Assembly (NCBI GenBank): GCA_902760865.1
Contig: CACWID010000004.1
Span: 62,001-126,000 of the forward strand
DNA length: 64,000 bases
Direction: 5' to 3'
Source: an uncultured Bacteroidales bacterium
Lineage (GTDB): Bacteria; Bacteroidota; Bacteroidia; Bacteroidales; Muribaculaceae
Within the stretch, counting starts at the first letter, position 1, and every line of letters begins with the position of its first letter. The notes below the pieces were generated by a model, which worked only from the letters and a program-made list of their open reading frames with translations, was not told the origin of the DNA and made no database searches. Shown here in pieces: positions 1-7,657 of this stretch. The translations under genes and the position numbers were made by a program.

Positions 1-426
1 CTGGAGCATGTCAAGATGCTCAAGCGCGGCGAGTCCATCGAGATGCCCACCTACAGTTACCTCACCTGCTCCCGCCAGAAGGAGACCGTCCCGATGGGTC
101 CGCACGACGTGGTGCTGATCGAGGGCATCATGGCACTGAGCGACGCACGCCTGAGGAAGATGATGGACATCAAGGTGTTTGTTGACGCCGACGGCGACGA
201 CCGCCTGATTCGCGTCATCTCTCGCGACTGCATCGAGCGCGGCCGCACTGCCGAGGCCGTCATCGACCGCTACCAGAAAGTGCTCAAGCCCATGCACCAG
301 CTGCACATCGAGCCGACCAAGAAATTTGCTAACATCATCATCCCGGAGGGTGGCAACAACGAGGTCGCCATCAACCTGATCACCGACTACATCAAGGGAC
401 GACTGACCACCAACAAGAAGAAATGA
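1..426 (+). CDS. udk: Uridine kinase, C-terminal part (gene begins before the window)
   Basis: The open frame runs in from base 1 and ends at TGA 424-426, giving 141 visible codons; the N-terminal P-loop lies outside the window. What remains matches the C-terminal half of bacterial uridine kinases: the block [15 protein letters not shown], a strand reading [10 protein letters not shown] that holds the catalytic/Walker B region, the arginine-rich lid [15 protein letters not shown], and the tail with [22 protein letters not shown]. The enzyme phosphorylates uridine and cytidine in pyrimidine salvage, in the cytoplasm. The stop overlaps the lptB start by four bases (ATGA at 423-426), so the two genes are probably translationally coupled. 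The family call is firm; only the missing 5' end is uncertain. Confidence 0.93.
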   Translation: MEHVKMLKRGESIEMPTYSYLTCSRQKETVPMGPHDVVLIEGIMALSDARLRKMMDIKVFVDADGDDRLIRVISRDCIERGRTAEAVIDRYQKVLKPMHQLHIEPTKKFANIIIPEGGNNEVAINLITDYIKGRLTTNKKK

Positions 427-1277
427 AACTGCCCTGGCAAAAGAAGGCCAAGCCTGACGCTGACGGTTCGCCACGGCCAGCCAAACCCGGAGACAAGGAG
501 ACGGCCGCACGCCTCAACGCATCTGGCGAGGCGGGTACGCTCGTGCTCAGCACCGACAACCTGGTGAAGAAGTACCGCCAGCGCACCGTCGTCAACCACG
601 TCTCCATCAACGTCCACCAGGGCGAGATTGTCGGCCTGCTGGGCCCCAACGGAGCCGGAAAGACCACGACTTTCTACATGACGACGGGCCTTGTCACCCC
701 CAACGAGGGACGCGTGTTCCTCAACGATGTGGACATCACCACCCTGCCCGTATATCGTCGCGCCCAGCTGGGCATCGGCTACCTGCCGCAGGAGGCCTCG
801 GTCTTCCGCACCCTCAGTGTCGAGGACAATATCCGCACCATCCTGGAGATGACCGACCTCACGCCCGCCGAGCAGAAGGACCGCCTGGAGCAACTCATCA
901 GCGAGTTCCACCTGCAGAAGGTGCGCAAGAACCTGGGTAACCGCCTCTCGGGTGGCGAGCGACGCCGCACCGAGATTGCCCGCGGCCTGGCCATCAACCC
1001 GCGCTTCATCATGCTCGACGAGCCGTTTGCCGGTGTGGACCCCATCGCCGTCGAGGACATCCAGAGCATCGTCTATAGCCTGAAGAGCAAGAACATCGGC
1101 ATCCTCATCACCGACCACAACGCCCCCGAGACATTAAGCATCACCGACAGGGCCTACCTGTTGTTCGAGGGCAAAATCCTGTTCCAGGGCACCAGCGAAG
1201 AGCTGGCCGAAAACCCCACCGTCCGCGACAAATACCTCGGCCACAACTTCATCTTCCGCCGCAAGCACTTCGACTGA
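423..1277 (+). CDS. lptB: LPS export ABC transporter ATP-binding protein LptB
   Basis: A 284-residue ABC ATPase. Walker A is GPNGAGKT at 74-81, the Q-loop Q123, the signature LSGGE at 175-179, Walker B FIMLDE at 195-200 and the H-loop His232. The signature context [10 protein letters not shown] and the ending YLGHNFIF are characteristic of LptB. The protein powers the LptFG machine that extracts LPS from the inner membrane towards the Lpt bridge. About 40 residues of charged, Pro/Lys-rich sequence precede the ABC fold, which is longer than in Escherichia coli. LptF/LptG are not in the window. The gene starts within the udk stop codon (ATGA overlap) and is followed by a strong hairpin terminator. 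Confidence 0.93.
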   Translation: MKLPWQKKAKPDADGSPRPAKPGDKETAARLNASGEAGTLVLSTDNLVKKYRQRTVVNHVSINVHQGEIVGLLGPNGAGKTTTFYMTTGLVTPNEGRVFLNDVDITTLPVYRRAQLGIGYLPQEASVFRTLSVEDNIRTILEMTDLTPAEQKDRLEQLISEFHLQKVRKNLGNRLSGGERRRTEIARGLAINPRFIMLDEPFAGVDPIAVEDIQSIVYSLKSKNIGILITDHNAPETLSITDRAYLLFEGKILFQGTSEELAENPTVRDKYLGHNFIFRRKHFD

Positions 1278-1305
1278 AATCAAACAAATTGGACCACAAA
1301 ACAAC

Positions 1306-1341
1306 AACCGGGACAACAATGATGCTGTCCCGGTTGGTTTT
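1306..1341 (+). terminator. Rho-independent terminator after lptB
   Basis: Perfect 10-bp stem AACCGGGACA (1306-1315) and TGTCCCGGTT (1326-1335), 10-base loop, followed by GGTTTTAA. It closes the udk-lptB operon and faces the convergent minus-strand gene. Confidence 0.8.
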
Positions 1342-1391
1342 AATACAGTCTTTAGTTTAATAAGCGTTTATATTTATTGTGTCAATTCTGT

Positions 1392-1415
1392 AGAGACGCA
1401 AAATTTTGCGTCTCT
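1392..1415. repeat. Dispersed GAGACGC palindrome, copy 1
   Basis: A 24-base perfect palindrome with core GACGCAAAATTTTGCGTC, located between two convergent genes. Related copies lie at 7535, 7597, 43163, 43216, 43271 and 45335. It would form a strong hairpin in RNA from either strand and may serve as a terminator for the minus-strand gene ending at 1444. Confidence 0.85.
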
Positions 1416-1443
1416 CGTCGTTAGGCGCCACAAAAAATGTTTT

Positions 1444-3267
1444 TCAGCGATGGGATATCCGCCAGATGGTGCCCTCGATGAGTGAGCAGTAGATGTCGCC
1501 GGTCGCGGGATCAAGTTCGAAGCCGTTGACCTCGCTCGAACCAAGGCGATAAGTGAACTCCAGTTGATGGGTCACAGCATTGACCACAGCCAGCATGCCG
1601 CGACGCGAGCCGCAGTAGAGATAGCCGTTGTGCTCGAGCACGATGCAGGGAGCATGCTCATAACCGAAGCCCAGGTCCACCTTCCACAACATCTGATATC
1701 GGTCTCCGGTGCTCATGGCAACGAGCTCGCCATCCATCGTCTTGGCGTAGGCCACCTCGCCGTCAGCACTGCGTCCCAGGCTCTCGCGCACCTTGTTGTC
1801 GTTCTTCTCGCGCCACAGTTCCGTGCCGCTACGGCGGTCGATGGCGGTGGTCACGCGGTCGGGGGCAACGATGACAACCCGCTCGGGAGTGACGACGGGC
1901 ACGACATTGCCGGGACTGTAGAGGTTGGCGCTCTTGCCGTTGTTCCACTGCCACTGCAGGGCGCCCGTGCGGCGGTTCAGCGAGCGCAGGTAGGTGTCCC
2001 AGGCGCCGAAGATGACGTCATTGCTGTCCACGACAGGTGCCGCCTGGCAGTAGTTGTTGATGCTGTCATAGTGCCACAACAGGCGGTGCCGTTTCACATC
2101 CCAGGCCTGGAAGGTCTTGAAACCGCCCTGATAGAGGATGCCGTCCTTGACCACTCCGTCGGCGACATAGGGGCCAGCGGCATCATATTGCCATTTGGCT
2201 TTTCCTGTATGTTTATCCAACCACACGAGTCGCTTGTCGCTGGTGGGCAGCACAATGTACTTGTCACCCACAGCGGGGCGCGAGAACAGCATGGCGCCGG
2301 TCTTGTATTGCCAACGCACCTGGCCCGTCTGTTTGTCCACGGCCTTGCAGTAGCCCAGCGAGTTGCCGAAGTACAGATTCTTCGCATCAACACCCACACG
2401 TGTGAAGATGGAAGCGTTGTCGGCCACCACGCGCTCGATGACGATGCCATTGGGCACCGAGTATTGTTCCTCGGTGAGCAGGGGTGAGTAGTAGTCCAGG
2501 TTGATGCGATAGGAGAACATCACCTCGGGGTCTCGACCTATCACCTTATTATATACATATATCCACTGGCGGTCTAGGTCGATGGTCATGAGGGTGTAGC
2601 CGTAGTTGTCGCCGCCCATGTCGAGGGCACGCACCATCACGCCGTTGATGCCGTCGGTCTCATACAGGCGCCAGCGGTGGTAATGGCCGCACTGGTGGGT
2701 AATGACAGGATATTTCTTGAAGATATCGACATAGGCGCGGTAGTTGTCCAGGTCGTCAAGGATGGGATAATGGTTCACGCTCAGCACCCGCATGCCCGGC
2801 TTGACCATGACGTTTAGCGTGCTGTCGAGCCACAGGAGGTCTTCCTGCTTGATGTGACCGTCGCCCATCTTCATGAACGGGCCGCAGTTCATGCCGATGA
2901 CCACCAGATCATCGACCGTGAAGACGAAGCGGTCGCTGCCCCACAGGTCGTTGAACGTCTTGCACGCGCTCTGGCTCCAGTTGTTCTCATGGTTGCCGGG
3001 GATGACATACAGCGGATGGGTGATGCCGTCGAGGATGCCCTTGACGTTCCTCAGCTGCTCGTCGCTGCCCTCGTTGGTAAGGTCGCCGGTCATCATCACG
3101 GCATCGACCTCGGTAGCGTTGATTTCGGCCACCGCCTCGCGCAGCTTGCCCTCGTTGGCATTGCCCGGCGTCACATGCACATCACTCAAGATGGCCAGCC
3201 TGACCACCCCACCCTGCACGGCCAGCGACAACACCGCCGCCAGCACTAAGATCATCAATCGTCTCAT
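1444..3267 (-). CDS. Secreted metallophosphoesterase fused to a PQQ-type beta-propeller
   Basis: A 607-residue protein with a signal peptide (MRRLMILVLAAVLSLAVQG). The N-terminal half is a calcineurin-like phosphoesterase with the usual metal-ligand blocks: LAILSDVH, MMTGDL, IPGNHENN, VNHYP and CGHYH. The C-terminal half holds repeated W-rich blades such as VRWQYKTG, AKWQYDA and LQWQWNNG, typical of PQQ/quinoprotein-like propellers. It probably acts in the periplasm on an unknown phosphoester. I chose the start at 3267 because AAGGAGG lies five bases upstream and a signal peptide follows directly; the frame stays open 73 codons further but that part is unlike a protein. A TAACTTTG promoter lies just upstream. 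Phosphoesterase confidence is high; substrate unknown. Confidence 0.87.
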   Translation of the reverse strand: MRRLMILVLAAVLSLAVQGGVVRLAILSDVHVTPGNANEGKLREAVAEINATEVDAVMMTGDLTNEGSDEQLRNVKGILDGITHPLYVIPGNHENNWSQSACKTFNDLWGSDRFVFTVDDLVVIGMNCGPFMKMGDGHIKQEDLLWLDSTLNVMVKPGMRVLSVNHYPILDDLDNYRAYVDIFKKYPVITHQCGHYHRWRLYETDGINGVMVRALDMGGDNYGYTLMTIDLDRQWIYVYNKVIGRDPEVMFSYRINLDYYSPLLTEEQYSVPNGIVIERVVADNASIFTRVGVDAKNLYFGNSLGYCKAVDKQTGQVRWQYKTGAMLFSRPAVGDKYIVLPTSDKRLVWLDKHTGKAKWQYDAAGPYVADGVVKDGILYQGGFKTFQAWDVKRHRLLWHYDSINNYCQAAPVVDSNDVIFGAWDTYLRSLNRRTGALQWQWNNGKSANLYSPGNVVPVVTPERVVIVAPDRVTTAIDRRSGTELWREKNDNKVRESLGRSADGEVAYAKTMDGELVAMSTGDRYQMLWKVDLGFGYEHAPCIVLEHNGYLYCGSRRGMLAVVNAVTHQLEFTYRLGSSEVNGFELDPATGDIYCSLIEGTIWRISHR

Positions 3268-3291
3268 CTCATCCTCCTTGTTATTGTCCCA

Positions 3292-3323
3292 CAAAGTTAC
3301 GACATTCACCCCACACAACCAAA
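3292..3323 (-). promoter_or_regulatory. Bacteroidota-type promoter for the phosphoesterase gene
   Basis: On the minus strand, -33 TTTG (3323-3320), 20-base spacer, -7 TAACTTTG (3299-3292). The start codon at 3267 follows about 24 bases later with an AGGAGG site between. Confidence 0.7.
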
Positions 3324-3338
3324 AAAAACGCCATCTAC

Positions 3339-3562
3339 AACTTTTTGCCCTAGACAACCCCTCCCTCATCCCATATCTTCGCCCCCAGTTACCACAATAG
3401 CCGATGACACCGCCACAGCACCCGCCGCCCTCACCGTCCCGTATTGCGCGTTGCCAACGCGCACCACCAGAAAACCACCCAACCACCTGCCACCCAATAA
3501 CTTAACAGAAATTTAACAATATTTTAACATTCCCCCCCGCTTTTTTTCAAGAAATCCCCCTC
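3339..3562 (-). repeat. Long dispersed intergenic repeat, copy 1
   Basis: About 225 bases that match 29555-29816 in inverted orientation. Shared blocks, read on the minus strand, are a T-rich run before GGGGGGGAATGTTAAAATA, the palindrome TGCGCGTTGGCAACGCGCA, CAATACGGGACGG, AAGATATGGGAT and a purine-rich stretch ending AAAAAG. This copy has one palindrome unit; the other has two. I see no coding sequence in it, and it fills most of the gap between the two flanking genes. Confidence 0.8.
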
Positions 3563-3579
3563 ATTTCCCCCGACAAAAA

Positions 3580-3612
3580 ACTAGGGACTAGGGACTAGAA
3601 ACTAGAAACTAA
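3580..3612. repeat. Heptad tandem repeat (ACTAGGG/ACTAGAA)
   Basis: Four full 7-base units, ACTAGGG twice then ACTAGAA twice, plus a partial fifth. It lies directly upstream of the -7 promoter element of the next gene, where a -33 box would be expected. Confidence 0.9.
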
Positions 3613-3616
3613 TTCG

Positions 3617-3624
3617 TACCTTTG
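3617..3624 (+). promoter_or_regulatory. -7 element TACCTTTG, near-leaderless promoter
   Basis: Exact TAnnTTTG match ending only nine bases before the ATG at 3634. No -33 TTG is visible at the right spacing, where the heptad repeat sits. The transcript would have almost no leader. Confidence 0.65.
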
Positions 3625-3633
3625 TACTTTTAA

Positions 3634-4887
3634 ATGAACCACGAGATGTACATAGCGCGGCGCATGACGCTGAACGGCGAGCGGCAGAAAGGGTCTCCCA
3701 GTCTTACGGTCGCCCTAATCGGCATCGTGCTGGCCGTGGTGGTGATGATTCTGTCCATCGCCATCGTCATGGGCTTCAAGGGGGAAATCACAGGCAAAAT
3801 CATGCACCTGGACGCCCACCTGAGGGTCACCAACGCCGCCCTGGGCATCGATGACAACTATGCCACGGTCAACGGCCGCGAGGTGCGTGAGGCACTGGCC
3901 GAGGACAGCACCTTTATCCAGTTGACCGAGAGCGTGAGCCTCATTGCCGACAAGAGTGCCATCCTCAAGACCGACGACGACTTCATGGGCATCATCATGC
4001 GCGGCGTTGACGGGGGCTATGACTGGCGCTACCTCGAGAGCAAACTGGTCGAGGGAGCGATTCCTGTCGTAAGCGACACGGCGTCAAGCAGCGAGATTGC
4101 CATCTCCAAGACCGTTGCCGACCGCATGCAGCTGCATGCCGGGGACAAGGTGCTCACCTACTTTATCGACAACAACATCAAGGTGAGGAACTTGACCGTC
4201 AGCGGCGTGTTCGAGACCGACCTCGAGGCGTTTGACAACGCTTATATCGTGGGCGGCATCGGCATCGTTCAGGGCGTGAACGGGTGGAACGGCGACACCG
4301 GCACCCAGGTGGCCATCAACATGAAGGACACCCGCAACCTGGACCGCGACGCCTATGACCTCTACAGCCTGCTGGCCGAGAACACCGTGCAGCACGAGAG
4401 CAAGAACCTGTTCTTCGTCACCGACACCGAACAGAACAACCTGCCGTTTTTCGCCTGGCTGCAGATGCTGGACATGAACGTGGTCATCATCCTCACGCTG
4501 ATGATGATTGTGGCCGCCTTCACACTGATATCGGCAATGCTGATGATCGTGCTGGAGCGCATCCGCGTCATCGGCAACTTCAAGGCGATGGGCGCCACCA
4601 ACGGCAGCATACGCCGCATCTTCATCTACCTGACCGGCAAACTCATCCTCAAGGCGCTCGTCATCGGCAACATCATCGGCATCGGCCTGTGCCTGCTGCA
4701 GAAGTACGGTCACATCGTGCGCCTCGACCCGAGTGCCTACTACATGCCCTACGTGCCCATCCAGCTGAGCATCCCCGCCCTGGTGCTGCTCAACGTGGGC
4801 ATCATCGTCGTGTCCTACCTGACGCTGCTCGGCGCCAGCCACATCATCTCGACCATCAAGCCCACAGCCACGATGCGCTTCGAGTAA
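3634..4887 (+). CDS. FtsX/LolE-like ABC transporter permease
   Basis: A 417-residue membrane protein with the architecture of MacB/LolCE permeases. There is a first transmembrane helix near residues 23-45 (LTVALIGIVLAVVVMILSIA), a large periplasmic domain of about 220 residues, then three helices near 282-305, 325-350 and 370-400, with the cytoplasmic motif FKAMGATNGSIRRIF before the third helix. These proteins work with an ABC ATPase in lipoprotein release or mechanotransmission; no ATPase gene is adjacent. The N-terminus MNHEMYIARRM resembles Bacteroidota LolE homologues. The start at 3634 has no ribosome-binding site and almost no leader; ATG 3646 is an alternative. Lipoprotein-release function is inferred from family only. 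Confidence 0.83.
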   Translation: MNHEMYIARRMTLNGERQKGSPSLTVALIGIVLAVVVMILSIAIVMGFKGEITGKIMHLDAHLRVTNAALGIDDNYATVNGREVREALAEDSTFIQLTESVSLIADKSAILKTDDDFMGIIMRGVDGGYDWRYLESKLVEGAIPVVSDTASSSEIAISKTVADRMQLHAGDKVLTYFIDNNIKVRNLTVSGVFETDLEAFDNAYIVGGIGIVQGVNGWNGDTGTQVAINMKDTRNLDRDAYDLYSLLAENTVQHESKNLFFVTDTEQNNLPFFAWLQMLDMNVVIILTLMMIVAAFTLISAMLMIVLERIRVIGNFKAMGATNGSIRRIFIYLTGKLILKALVIGNIIGIGLCLLQKYGHIVRLDPSAYYMPYVPIQLSIPALVLLNVGIIVVSYLTLLGASHIISTIKPTATMRFE

Positions 4888-4977
4888 CTGCAATCATTCC
4901 GTCCGTTCATTCGTCCACCGGGGTGGATGTCAACCATATTCAAGATCCAAAGACTATCAACTAATAACTGAACAGAT

Positions 4978-6441
4978 ATGAAAAAGACCCAACTGAACAT
5001 CAAAGAGGAAGCAGCCCGTTGCCTGCTGTGTGAAAATGCCCCTTGCAGCCGTGCCTGCGGCAAGGCAGACGTTGCCAGGGCCATCCGTGCCGTGCGCTTC
5101 GGCAACGAAGCCATCGCCCGCCAGTGGCTGGACGGATGTGACGACAACGACCTGGAGCGAGCCGAGCAGGCCTGCATCCACTATGACCGCCCCGTCCGCA
5201 TCCGCGAAATCGTGGACCAGCTGCCCGAGGCCACCCGTGCCGACCTGCCGAGCCTGGCTATCGACTTTTGCGGAATACCCTGCGAGAATCCGTTCTTCCT
5301 TGCCTCCTCCTCAATATGCACCAACTATGAGATGGTGGCACGCGCCTTTGATGCAGGTTGGGCGGGCGTCTTCTACAAGACCATCTGCATGGATGACATC
5401 AATGAGGTGTCTCCACGATTTGACGTCTTGCACCGCGAGGGCGACAAGGGCGACTTCAACGCCTTGCGCAACATGGAGCAACTGAGCGAGAACCCGGCCG
5501 AAGTCGATTTTGACATCCTGCACCGCCTCAAACAGAATTACCCCAACAAGATTGTGGTGGCCTCCATCATGGGCTCTACCGAGGAGCAATGGATTGAACT
5601 GGCCAAAATGGCAGAAGCTGCCGGAGTGGACGCCGTGGAACTGAATTTCTCATGCCCGCAGATGCGACTAACCGGTATGGGCAGCGATGTGGGCCAGGAC
5701 CCCGAGCTGGTAACCTTCTACACAGCCTATGTGAAGCATGCCGTCTCGATTCCTGTGATTCCCAAGATGACGCCCAATATCACCTTGATGAGCAATCCCG
5801 CCATGGGTGCCTACTTCGCCGGCGCCGATGCCATCAGCGCCATCAACACCATCAAGAGCGTGACCATGGACGAGCGTGCCGAAGTATCGGGACAGTGGAC
5901 CGTGTCGGGACTCTCGGGACGTGCTGTCAAGCCCATCGCCCTGCGCTTCATCCTCGAGATGGCCAAGAACCCCGTGATGAACAACCTAAAATTGAGCGGT
6001 ATCGGAGGCATTGAGACCTGGCGAGACGCGCTTGAGTTTATCCAGCTGGGCTGCAGCAACCTGCAGGTATGCACCGCCGTGATGCAATACGGCTATCGCA
6101 TCATCGATGACCTCAAGTTGGGTCTTCAGCACTACATGGCCAGCCGTGGCATCACCAAGCTCTCAACGCTCGTGGGTGAGCAGCTGCCCCACTTTGTTAC
6201 GCCCAACGACCTGGACCGCGATACAGTAGTCTTCCCCATCTTCGACAGCGAGAAGTGCATCGGCTGCGGCAGGTGCTACATCTCCTGCATGGACGGAGGC
6301 CACCAGGCCATCGCCTTCGGCGACGACCGCAAGCCCCACCTCGTGGGCACCAAGTGCGTCGGCTGCCACCTGTGCCGCCTCGTCTGCCCCACCGGCGCCA
6401 TCGGCGTCTCCAAGCGCGTCCCCAAGCGCAAAAACAAATAA
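4978..6441 (+). CDS. preA: PreA-like dihydropyrimidine dehydrogenase subunit with an extra N-terminal Fe-S domain
   Basis: 487 residues. Residues 1-75 carry a C-X2-C-X4-C-X3-C cluster (C15, C18, C23, C27: CLLCENAPC then C) that resembles the N-terminal Fe-S helical domain of eukaryotic DPYD and bacterial PreT. Residues about 85-400 are a dihydroorotate-dehydrogenase-type FMN barrel with NFSCPQMR, VIPKMTPNI, SGIGGIETWRDA and LQVCTAVM. The C-terminus has two [4Fe-4S] motifs, CIGCGRCYISC and CVGCHLCRLVC. PreA with PreT reduces uracil/thymine using NADH. No PreT flavoprotein lies in the window, so the electron donor is unclear. Dehydrogenase call is strong, substrate less so. Confidence 0.86.
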   Translation: MKKTQLNIKEEAARCLLCENAPCSRACGKADVARAIRAVRFGNEAIARQWLDGCDDNDLERAEQACIHYDRPVRIREIVDQLPEATRADLPSLAIDFCGIPCENPFFLASSSICTNYEMVARAFDAGWAGVFYKTICMDDINEVSPRFDVLHREGDKGDFNALRNMEQLSENPAEVDFDILHRLKQNYPNKIVVASIMGSTEEQWIELAKMAEAAGVDAVELNFSCPQMRLTGMGSDVGQDPELVTFYTAYVKHAVSIPVIPKMTPNITLMSNPAMGAYFAGADAISAINTIKSVTMDERAEVSGQWTVSGLSGRAVKPIALRFILEMAKNPVMNNLKLSGIGGIETWRDALEFIQLGCSNLQVCTAVMQYGYRIIDDLKLGLQHYMASRGITKLSTLVGEQLPHFVTPNDLDRDTVVFPIFDSEKCIGCGRCYISCMDGGHQAIAFGDDRKPHLVGTKCVGCHLCRLVCPTGAIGVSKRVPKRKNK

Positions 6442-6515
6442 CCGCCCATCAACCCGGACGCCACCCTAATAAAGAAAACAACAAATACAATCTATACAGC
6501 CGCAGCAAGAAACCA

Positions 6516-6578
6516 AAGACAGCTTAAACAACGATAACAACTTGACACCGAGCCACAAACCGCTGTTTAAGTTGTCTT
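6516..6578 (+). terminator. Long-stem hairpin after preA
   Basis: A 15-bp stem (6516-6530 with 6564-6578, one G-U pair) encloses a 33-base loop. There is no clear T-run, so it could be a processing or decay-blocking hairpin rather than a terminator. Confidence 0.45.
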
Positions 6579-6672
6579 GATTTCATGAGCAGACGCCCTT
6601 GTACTTATTGTATTTATTGTCTTCCTTTTTTGACTGTGATGAATTTTTTTTGAAAAAAAGTTGGAATTTTTC

Positions 6673-6702
6673 TTGGTGGTAACAAAAAAAGCAGTACCTT
6701 TG
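6673..6702 (+). promoter_or_regulatory. Promoter of the tRNA-Gln gene
   Basis: -33 TTG at 6673-6675, 19-base spacer, -7 TACCTTTG at 6695-6702. The tRNA begins 18 bases later. Confidence 0.75.
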
Positions 6703-6719
6703 CAGTCGCAATTAGGAAT

Positions 6720-6790
6720 TGTCCTGTGGTGTAATGGTAGCACATCGGATTCTGGTTCCGCTTGCGAGGGTTCGAATCCTTCCAGGACAA
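6720..6790 (+). tRNA. tRNA-Gln (anticodon CTG)
   Basis: A 71-base cloverleaf: acceptor TGTCCTG (6720-6726) pairs with CAGGACA (6783-6789), the D-arm contains AATGGTAGC, the anticodon loop is TTCTGGT with CTG in the centre, and the T-arm is GAGGGTTCGAATCCTTC. CCA is not encoded. The first base pair of the anticodon stem is a mismatch. It has its own promoter and terminator and lies just upstream of rpsP. Confidence 0.93.
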
Positions 6791-6795
6791 CAACG

Positions 6796-6826
6796 AAAAG
6801 TGACCCTTCAACAAGGTCACTTTTTT
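6796..6826 (+). terminator. Terminator after tRNA-Gln
   Basis: 10-bp stem AAAAGTGACC (6796-6805) and GGTCACTTTT (6815-6824), ending in six T. It is only five bases after the tRNA, so rpsP is probably transcribed by read-through or a separate start. Confidence 0.85.
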
Positions 6827-6871
6827 GTGAGTAAATACTTTATATAACTAAAAATTTAAACTGTTAGAATT

Positions 6872-7450
6872 ATGGCAACAAAGATCAGATTGCAGCGCCA
6901 CGGTCACAAGGACTATGCGTTCTATCCCATTGTTATTGCCGATAGCAGGGCACCACGAGATGGTAGATTTATTGAGAGGATTGGTTCTTATAACCCCAAC
7001 ACTAATCCTGCTACCATCAGTTTGAATTTCGAGCGTGCACTCTATTGGATCAACGTAGGTGCAATTCCCACCGACACTGTACGTAACATTCTCTCTCGCG
7101 AGGGTGTCATGCTGATGAAGCACCTCCAGGGCGGCGTCAAGAAGGGCGCTTTCACCCAGGAAGAGGCTCAGAAGCGTTTCGAAGCCTGGAAGGCCGAGAA
7201 GCAGGCTAAGCTCGACGCTATCCGCAACAAGGACCGCGACGACAAGAAGGCCGATTACAAGAAGACCATCGCTGAGGAGGCCAAGAAGAACGAGGCCAAG
7301 GCCGAAGCCGTAGCCAAGAAGAAAGCCGAGATTGCTGCCGCTAAGGCCGCTGCCGAGGCTGAGGCTGCCAAGGCCGCTCAGGCTGAGGCTGCTGCCGAGG
7401 CTCCCGCCGAGGAAGCTCCCGCCGCTGAGGCTCCCGCTGAGGAGGCATAA
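6872..7450 (+). CDS. rpsP: Small ribosomal subunit protein bS16 with long Ala/Glu/Lys tail
   Basis: The first 80 or so residues are canonical bS16: [42 protein letters not shown] and the block ending [16 protein letters not shown]. The protein is 192 residues, about twice the usual bS16, because of a C-terminal extension of charged heptads ([17 protein letters not shown]) and then an Ala/Glu/Pro-rich tail. Such tails occur in Bacteroidota bS16. The gene is preceded by an A-rich leader without an obvious Shine-Dalgarno site and followed by a strong terminator. Confidence 0.96.
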   Translation: MATKIRLQRHGHKDYAFYPIVIADSRAPRDGRFIERIGSYNPNTNPATISLNFERALYWINVGAIPTDTVRNILSREGVMLMKHLQGGVKKGAFTQEEAQKRFEAWKAEKQAKLDAIRNKDRDDKKADYKKTIAEEAKKNEAKAEAVAKKKAEIAAAKAAAEAEAAKAAQAEAAAEAPAEEAPAAEAPAEEA

Positions 7451-7479
7451 GAACAACCCCGTTCTTTTTAAAACCAACA

Positions 7480-7515
7480 AAGCTCTCAACCATCATGGTT
7501 GGGAGCTTGTTTTTA
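7480..7515 (+). terminator. Terminator after rpsP
   Basis: Stem AAGCTCTCAACC (7480-7491) and GGTTGGGAGCTT (7497-7508) with one T-G pair, then GTTTTTATT. Confidence 0.85.
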
Positions 7516-7534
7516 TTAAACCCTATTGGCTGTA

Positions 7535-7556
7535 GAGACGCAAAATCTTGCGTCTC
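7535..7556. repeat. Dispersed GAGACGC palindrome, copy 2
   Basis: Imperfect copy GAGACGCAA-AATC-TTGCGTCTC between rpsP and the phosphonate operon end. Confidence 0.8.
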
Positions 7557-7596
7557 CCGAGTTGGCCAACCAGTAATTTCCCTTTTCGTCGGTAGC

Positions 7597-7618
7597 GAGA
7601 CGCAAAATTTTGCGTCTC
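7597..7618. repeat. Dispersed GAGACGC palindrome, copy 3
   Basis: Perfect 22-base palindrome with core GACGCAAAATTTTGCGTC. It lies 40 bases downstream of the end of the phosphonate operon and could help terminate it. Confidence 0.85.
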
Positions 7619-7657
7619 TACAAGTTTTTGGGAAACCACTCGATGAATTCTTCTTGA

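Noticed and set aside
3268-3486. N-terminal extension of the phosphoesterase by 73 codons
   Set aside because: It would run through the promoter and part of the dispersed repeat, and the downstream start has a ribosome-binding site and a signal peptide.
7130-7450. bS16 tail as a frameshift or a fused second gene
   Set aside because: The extension is in frame, has the same codon style and ends just before a strong terminator; long Ala/Glu tails occur in Bacteroidota bS16.
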